From an uncultured Clostridiaceae bacterium (GTDB lineage: Bacteria; Bacillota; Clostridia; Lachnospirales; Lachnospiraceae), in NCBI GenBank assembly GCA_949948825.1, contig CATLIJ010000090.1, positions 1-9,007 on the forward strand: a stretch of 9,007 bases of DNA. The letters run 5' to 3'. This document shows, piece by piece, positions 5,079 to 9,007 of the stretch. Below the pieces are notes generated by a model. It did no database searches. It worked only from the letters and a program-made list of their open reading frames with translations, and was not told the origin of the DNA. Each line of letters begins with the position of its first letter. The first letter of the stretch is position 1. A program made the translations under genes and the position numbers.

Positions 5079-6323
5079 TCACTGCACCTGTACGCGGATC
5101 ATCTGACGGATTCCGTCCTCTCCTGCCTTCTGAGATTCCGTATCAAACCCAATGGCCCGCTTTACAAACTCTTCCTCAAAAAATTCTCCTGTGAGAAGGG
5201 CAAACTCATCTGTCCCTTCCAGGACAATCGTTTCTGCATCACCAAAAGCTTTCTGGATTTGTTCTTTCTTTTGTGCAGCTGCTCCCTCAATCCGTACAAA
5301 ATACCTGTATCGGAATTTTCCGGATTCTTCCATAAGCTGCTGCTCATTTCTCCAACCAGCAGAAACCGGCTCTTTGTCCTGTTGGACCGCCTCAATCAGG
5401 TCTGCAACAACTGCGCTTGCAGTAGGAAGCTTTCCGGCTCCGCTGCCATAATACATGGTTTCTCCAAGCATCTGGCTTTTTACCAAAATCCCGTTATAAA
5501 CCCCACGCACCCCATAAAGCGGATTCTCGCTGCCAATCATCACCGGAGCTACCATGGCAAGGGCTTTGTCCCCGCTGATTCTGGCAGTTCCCAAAAGCTT
5601 AATTGACATTCCCATCTTCCGGGCATATTGAAAGTCCACATCTGTAATCCGTGTTATTCCCTCTGTATGAATCTGTTCATAATGCACCTCCCGCCCTGTT
5701 GCCATGGCTGTCAGAATTGCAATCTTCCGGCAGGTATCATGCCCCTCCACATCTGCGCTGGGGTCCTGCTCTGCATATCCCAGCTCCTGTGCCTCTTTGA
5801 GGGCCTTCTCAAAAGCAGCTCCCTCCTGATCCATCTTTGTGAGAATAAAGTTGGTGGTTCCATTTAAAATTCCTGTAATCTCCTGAATCTCCTCTCCCAT
5901 GAGACAGCGGTACAGAGTCCGGATAATGGGAATGCCCCCTCCCACACTGGCTTCAAAGAGAAAATTCACCTTATTCTCTCTTGCAATCTCCATCAGCTCG
6001 GTTCCATGGGCTTCCACCAATGCTTTGTTGGAAGTGATCACATGCTTGCCTGCCTTTAAACATGCCTTTACAAAAGAACAGGCCGGATTCAGCCCGCCCA
6101 TTGTCTCCACCACCAGTCGAATCTGAGGGTCTGATTCAATCACCTGAAAATCATGAATGATCCGATCCGCTACCGGACTGTCCGGAAACTCCCGCAAATC
6201 CAGCACATACTTTAAGCAGATCTCCTGCCCTGCGCTGCGGGTAATTTTGTCTTTACACTCTGTCAGAATCTCCGCCACACCGGAACCAATGGTGCCATAT
6301 CCCATAATTGCTGCATACATCAT
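5079..6323 (-). CDS. hom: Homoserine dehydrogenase
   Basis: A 414-residue enzyme that reduces aspartate semialdehyde to homoserine with NAD(P)H, the branch point to threonine and methionine. Motifs in order are the Rossmann GYGTIG (8-13), TSNKALV (97-103), EASVGGGIPII (124-134), ILNGTTNFIL (152-161), and GYAEQDPSADVEGHD (182-196) followed by the expected Lys at 200. YGSGAGKLPTASAV (292-305) follows, with a C-terminal ACT-type regulatory region at about 338-413, so feedback control by threonine is likely. The start is ATG at 6321-6323 with GAGGAG about 7 nt before; a second Met follows at once. pheB ends 49 nt upstream with no terminator between, and DUF2752 follows by overlap or after 8 nt. 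Length and motifs look intact. Confidence 0.97.
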   Translation of the reverse strand: MMYAAIMGYGTIGSGVAEILTECKDKITRSAGQEICLKYVLDLREFPDSPVADRIIHDFQVIESDPQIRLVVETMGGLNPACSFVKACLKAGKHVITSNKALVEAHGTELMEIARENKVNFLFEASVGGGIPIIRTLYRCLMGEEIQEITGILNGTTNFILTKMDQEGAAFEKALKEAQELGYAEQDPSADVEGHDTCRKIAILTAMATGREVHYEQIHTEGITRITDVDFQYARKMGMSIKLLGTARISGDKALAMVAPVMIGSENPLYGVRGVYNGILVKSQMLGETMYYGSGAGKLPTASAVVADLIEAVQQDKEPVSAGWRNEQQLMEESGKFRYRYFVRIEGAAAQKKEQIQKAFGDAETIVLEGTDEFALLTGEFFEEEFVKRAIGFDTESQKAGEDGIRQMIRVQVQ

Positions 6324-6372
6324 AATCTCTCTCCTCTTTTCCCAGGGGATTGTACATTTGTCCTCTGGCTCC

Positions 6373-6819
6373 TTATTCTCTGGCCAGGATTTTCACATAG
6401 TGAACCCCCTGCTGTTCCTCCATCTCCTCCACCATCCGGGAGACATTGCCTGTATTGGCCCTAACCTCCACAGACAAGGTCAGTGTGGCCACGCCGTTGA
6501 CCGGAATGCTCTGATAAATAGTCAGTATGTTGGCCCGGTAAACTGCCACAATATGCAACAGATCTGATAAAAGGCCCTGGCAGTCATCCATCTGCATTAC
6601 AAAGGTCACGGTCTTTCCTTTTGTATTGTCATAAAAAGGCAGAATGTCATCTTTGTATTTGTAAAAAGAGCTGCGGCTGATTCCCACCCGCTCAGCTGCT
6701 TCCTGCACAGTCATCACCTGCTCAGATTCCAGAAGCTTTTTGGCCTCCACAACTTTTAAAAGCACTTCCGGCACAGCCCTCTGTTTTACCACAAAATATT
6801 TGGTCTTTTCCTCCGTCAT
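6373..6819 (-). CDS. pheB: PheB-type ACT domain protein (UPF0735)
   Basis: A 148-residue protein of the UPF0735/PheB family, which commonly precedes hom in Firmicutes. Residues 35-60 (VMTVQEAAERVGISRSSFYKYKDDI) form a helix-turn-helix-like segment and residues 70-148 an ACT domain (TFVMQMDDCQGLLSDLL...ANILTIYQSIPVNGVATLTLSV), the small-molecule-binding fold found in amino-acid regulators. Despite the historical name, chorismate mutase activity is not well supported for this family. A ligand-responsive DNA-binding role is a reasonable inference. The ATG at 6817-6819 has GAGGA about 6 nt upstream. It is the first gene after its own promoter, and its leader holds a dyad (6833-6850) and two direct repeats that could be regulatory. 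Confidence 0.93.
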   Translation of the reverse strand: MTEEKTKYFVVKQRAVPEVLLKVVEAKKLLESEQVMTVQEAAERVGISRSSFYKYKDDILPFYDNTKGKTVTFVMQMDDCQGLLSDLLHIVAVYRANILTIYQSIPVNGVATLTLSVEVRANTGNVSRMVEEMEEQQGVHYVKILARE

Positions 6820-6832
6820 ATGAAATCCTCAT

Positions 6833-6850
6833 GTGCGTCACTGTACGCAC
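6833..6850. promoter_or_regulatory. Inverted repeat GTGCGT-N6-ACGCAC in pheB leader
   Basis: A perfect 6+6 dyad with a 6-bp centre lies 14 bp before the pheB ATG, about 20-40 bp after the predicted start site. It has no T run, so it is not a terminator. It could be an operator or a hairpin affecting the ribosome site (GAGGA, about 6826-6830). Function is inferred from position only. Confidence 0.4.
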
Positions 6851-6878
6851 CTCATATACATTTGTATTTACCAGGGAG

Positions 6879-6907
6879 ATAATATCATAAAAACAGGGAG
6901 AGTGCAA
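6879..6907 (-). promoter_or_regulatory. Sigma-A-type promoter for pheB-hom-DUF2752
   Basis: On the minus strand TTGCAC (6902-6907), a 17-bp spacer and TATTAT (6879-6884) place a start near 6872, about 50 nt before the pheB ATG and just past the prfB terminator. Two copies of TCTCCCTG, at 6894-6901 and 6872-6879, lie exactly 22 bp apart, one inside the spacer and one just after the -10, as operator half-sites might. Confidence 0.65.
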
Positions 6908-6929
6908 GCTCTTATAAAGAAATCTCCAT

Positions 6930-6963
6930 AAAAAACATCGGACCATATGGATCCGATGTTTTT
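6930..6963 (-). terminator. Rho-independent terminator after prfB
   Basis: A 12-bp perfect stem (AAAAACATCGGA-type arm, 6952-6963 with 6931-6942) with a 9-nt loop is followed on the minus strand by a T run. It starts 3 nt past the prfB stop. The A tract on the other arm would make it work on the plus strand too, although no plus gene is present. Confidence 0.92.
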
Positions 6964-6965
6964 CA

Positions 6966-8103
6966 TTAATCCTCTGCCGCAGCCTTCCGGTCCGGACAGC
7001 CAAGGCTTAACCATTTTAAATAAGCGCTGATAAAAGCATCCAGTCCGCCGTCTAACACATTGGACACATTGCCAGTCTCCTCGCCGGTCCGCAGATCCTT
7101 CACCATAGTATAAGGCTGCAGCACATAGGAACGAATCTGGTTGCCCCATCCAATCTCCTTCACATCTCCCCGGATATCGGAAAGCTTCTCTGCATTTTCC
7201 TGCTGCTTTAACATATACAGTTTTGCCTTCAGCATCTGCATGGCCTTATCCTTATTCTGGAACTGAGAACGCTCATTCTGGCACTGCACCACAATTCCAG
7301 TGGGAATATGGGTAATCCGTACTGCTGAGGAAGTCTTATTAATGTGCTGACCACCAGCGCCGCTGGAACGGTATGTGTCCACACGAAGATCCTCCGGATT
7401 AATGTCCACATCCAGATCCTCCTCAATATCCGGCATTACGTCACAGGACACAAAAGAGGTCTGGCGCTTACCAGCTGCATTAAAAGGAGAAATCCGTACC
7501 AGACGGTGTACTCCCCGCTCTGATTTCAGATAGCCAAATGCGTTCTCCCCATTGATCTGGATGGTAACAGACTTAATGCCAGCCTCATCCCCATCCAGAA
7601 AATCCAGGACCTCTGTCTTGTATCCCATCTTGTCAGCCCACCGGCAGTACATCCGGTAAAGCATGCTGCACCAGTCACAGGATTCTGTGCCTCCGGCTCC
7701 TGCATTCAGCCGCAGAATGGCATTGCATTTGTCGTATTCACCGGACAGCAAGGTCCCCATGCGCAGCTTTTCCAGCTTTTCTTCAAATTCGTGGAGCATC
7801 TCATCAATCTCAGGAATCAGGGATTCGTCATTTTCCTCGTACCCCATCTCGATCATCACCTGGATATCTTCATACTCCTGTTCCAGACCCCGGTACAGCT
7901 CCACAGTATCCTTCAGATTCTTGGCCTCCTGCACCAGCTTTGCAGATTTCTCCGCATTGTCCCAAAATCCCGGCTCCTCCATGGATTTGTCTAACTCATC
8001 AATTCTTCTGACCTTGTGATCCAGGTCAAAGTGAATCCCTCACTTCCACTAATGGTTTTTGAAACGTAGATAATGTGTACTTAAACTGATCTAACTCTAC
8101 CAC
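6966..8103 (-). CDS. prfB: Peptide chain release factor 2, with programmed +1 frameshift
   Basis: RF2 recognises UAA/UGA and releases the finished peptide. It is encoded in two frames: 25 codons from a GTG at 8101-8103 to an in-frame TGA at 8026-8028, then, after slipping +1 at CTT-TGA-C, 353 more codons to the TAA at 6966-6968, giving 378 residues. On this numbering the stop-codon motif SPF falls at 205-207 and the catalytic GGQ at 250-252, the same positions as in E. coli RF2, which supports both start and shift. The coiled-coil N-domain (about 1-110) and a Ser at 246 are visible. The GTG was chosen because AAGG lies 7 nt before it; an in-frame ATG six codons upstream has no ribosome site. 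The gene follows secA after 75 nt, a common pairing in Firmicutes. Expression is self-limiting: scarce RF2 favours the shift. Confidence 0.95.
8025..8040 (-). other. RF2 autoregulatory +1 frameshift site
   Basis: The minus strand reads AGG GAT TCA CTT TGA C. CTT is the slippery codon, TGA the in-frame stop and C the poor stop context, as in the known prfB site. The upstream SD-like element is a shorter AGGG/GAGGG than the E. coli AGGGGG. The upstream peptide ends VEVRDSL and the shifted frame continues DLDHKVRRIDELDKS. Confidence 0.95.
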
Positions 8104-8178
8104 TGTGTCACCTTCTTTCATAAAATTTTATCTATTCTGGCATCCTGTGCCATTCTGACTCATGCCATGAACATTCAC

Positions 8179-9006
8179 TTAACCCTGCAAAAGCTTCCGT
8201 GCGCAGCACTGTTTAAACTTCTTTCCGCTACCGCATGGACAGGGATCATTGGGGTAAATCTTTCGGATCTCCCTGCGCTTTGGTGCAGGCGCTGCTCCTG
8301 TATCCCGGTTGGTTCCTGTCACTTTGGCTGCCGGCTCCCGCTCCACCTTCTGTTCCACCCGGATATGGAAGAGGAAACGGACCGTCTCCTCTGTAATGGC
8401 TGCGGTCATAGCCTCAAACATCTCAAAGGCATTCATCTTATACTCCACCACTGGGTCCCGCTGGCCATATGCCTGCAGCCCGATTCCCTGGCGAAGCTGA
8501 TCCATATCGTCAATATGGCTCATCCACTTATTGTCAATCACCTTGAGAAGAATCACCCGCTCAATTTCCCGAATCTGTTCTGCCTCGGCAAATTCTGCTT
8601 CCTTGGCCTCATAAAGCTTAATCGCTTCTTCCTTCAACTGATGCTTCAATTCATTTTTCTTTGCAGCCGGATAATTCTCCTGGGTAATCTGCCTTAAGGG
8701 AATAATGGGAATCAACAGGGAATTTAATTCACTCAAATCCCAGTCTTCCGGATTCTGTTCATCTGAAATGGACATATCTACAGCATTTTCCACAATATCT
8801 GTGACCATCTTTAAGACCACATCCCGCATATTGTCCCCATCCAGCACCTTCCGCCGCTCTGCGTAGATAATCTCCCGCTGTTCGTTGTTCACCTCATCAT
8901 ACTTGAGAAGGTTTTCCCGGATTCCGTAGTTATTGTTCTCAATCTTCATCTGAGCCTTCTCAATGGCATTGGAAAGCATCTTGTGTTCAATCTGCTCCCC
9001 CTCCGG
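8179..9006 (-). CDS. secA: SecA preprotein translocase ATPase (C-terminal part)
   Basis: The final 275 residues of SecA; the gene enters from the right edge, with PEGEQIEHKM as the first complete codons. SecA is the ATPase motor that pushes preproteins through SecYEG. Visible are the helical scaffold segment (LLKYDEVNNEQREIIYAERR), the conserved wing/scaffold motif DQLRQGIGLQAYGQRDPV near the middle, and a C-terminal SEC-C zinc motif CPCGSGKKFKQCC, which binds Zn with SecB or ribosomes in relatives. The motor domains (NBD1/NBD2) are outside the window. The stop is TAA at 8179-8181. The 75-nt gap to prfB has only a short TGGCA/TGCCA hairpin (8138-8152) and an AT-rich palindrome, no clear terminator, so read-through into prfB is likely. 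Confidence 0.97.
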   Translation of the reverse strand, partial: PEGEQIEHKMLSNAIEKAQMKIENNNYGIRENLLKYDEVNNEQREIIYAERRKVLDGDNMRDVVLKMVTDIVENAVDMSISDEQNPEDWDLSELNSLLIPIIPLRQITQENYPAAKKNELKHQLKEEAIKLYEAKEAEFAEAEQIREIERVILLKVIDNKWMSHIDDMDQLRQGIGLQAYGQRDPVVEYKMNAFEMFEAMTAAITEETVRFLFHIRVEQKVEREPAAKVTGTNRDTGAAPAPKRREIRKIYPNDPCPCGSGKKFKQCCARKLLQG

Positions 9007-9007
9007 C

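Noticed and set aside
6722..7003. Minus-strand open frame across the pheB promoter region
   Set aside because: It runs through the prfB terminator, the pheB promoter and the pheB start in another frame, and has no family features.
6966..7982. prfB starting at the first ATG of the long frame (338 residues)
   Set aside because: This would drop 40 conserved N-terminal residues. The frameshift site and residue numbering of SPF and GGQ show the true start is the GTG at 8103.
8104..8178. Possible promoter or terminator between secA and prfB
   Set aside because: The hairpin is only 5 bp with no T run, and the best -35/-10 pair is weak (ATGGCA with TAAAAT), so neither was called.

Overview
The window reads as chromosomal housekeeping DNA from a low-to-mid GC Firmicute, most likely a Lachnospiraceae-type gut Clostridium. 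That placement rests on gene content and order (secA-prfB, pheB-hom, tex near tsaE-tsaB), strong AGGAGG-type ribosome binding sites, and recall of protein families. It was not tested by any search. All genes but one lie on the minus strand, so transcription runs mainly from high to low coordinates.

Layout in transcription order on the minus strand. (1) 9006-8179 is the C-terminal third of secA, followed by prfB (8103-6966), which is split by the classic +1 programmed frameshift and ends in a textbook terminator (6930-6963). (2) A new promoter at 6879-6907 starts pheB (6819-6373), hom (6323-5079) and a small DUF2752 membrane protein (5070-4687), a probable amino-acid-biosynthesis operon. (3) A single plus-strand gene for a small membrane protein (4238-4585) runs convergently towards it, with a hairpin between the two. 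(4) Back-to-back with that gene, a perfect-consensus minus promoter (TTGACA-N18-TATAAT, 4138-4167) drives a GC-rich, structured leader of about 210 nt and a coiled-coil protein (3917-3480) built on eight tandem 7-residue repeats. A terminator closes this unit. (5) A separate promoter (3336-3364) starts tex (3296-1155), followed by a YcxB-like membrane protein (1129-629), tsaE (554-105) and the start of tsaB (94 to the window edge).

Functionally the window combines protein export (SecA), translation termination (RF2), threonine/methionine precursor synthesis (homoserine dehydrogenase with a PheB-type ACT regulator), nucleic-acid maintenance (Tex) and tRNA t6A37 synthesis (TsaE, TsaB).

The part that is not routine is 3380-4170: a strong promoter, a GC-rich leader with competing hairpins, an overlapping leader reading frame, a repeat-built coiled-coil protein with a 42-bp higher-order repeat pattern, and a dense inverted-repeat patch behind its terminator. 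No mobile-element genes, CRISPR arrays, tRNA or rRNA genes were seen.
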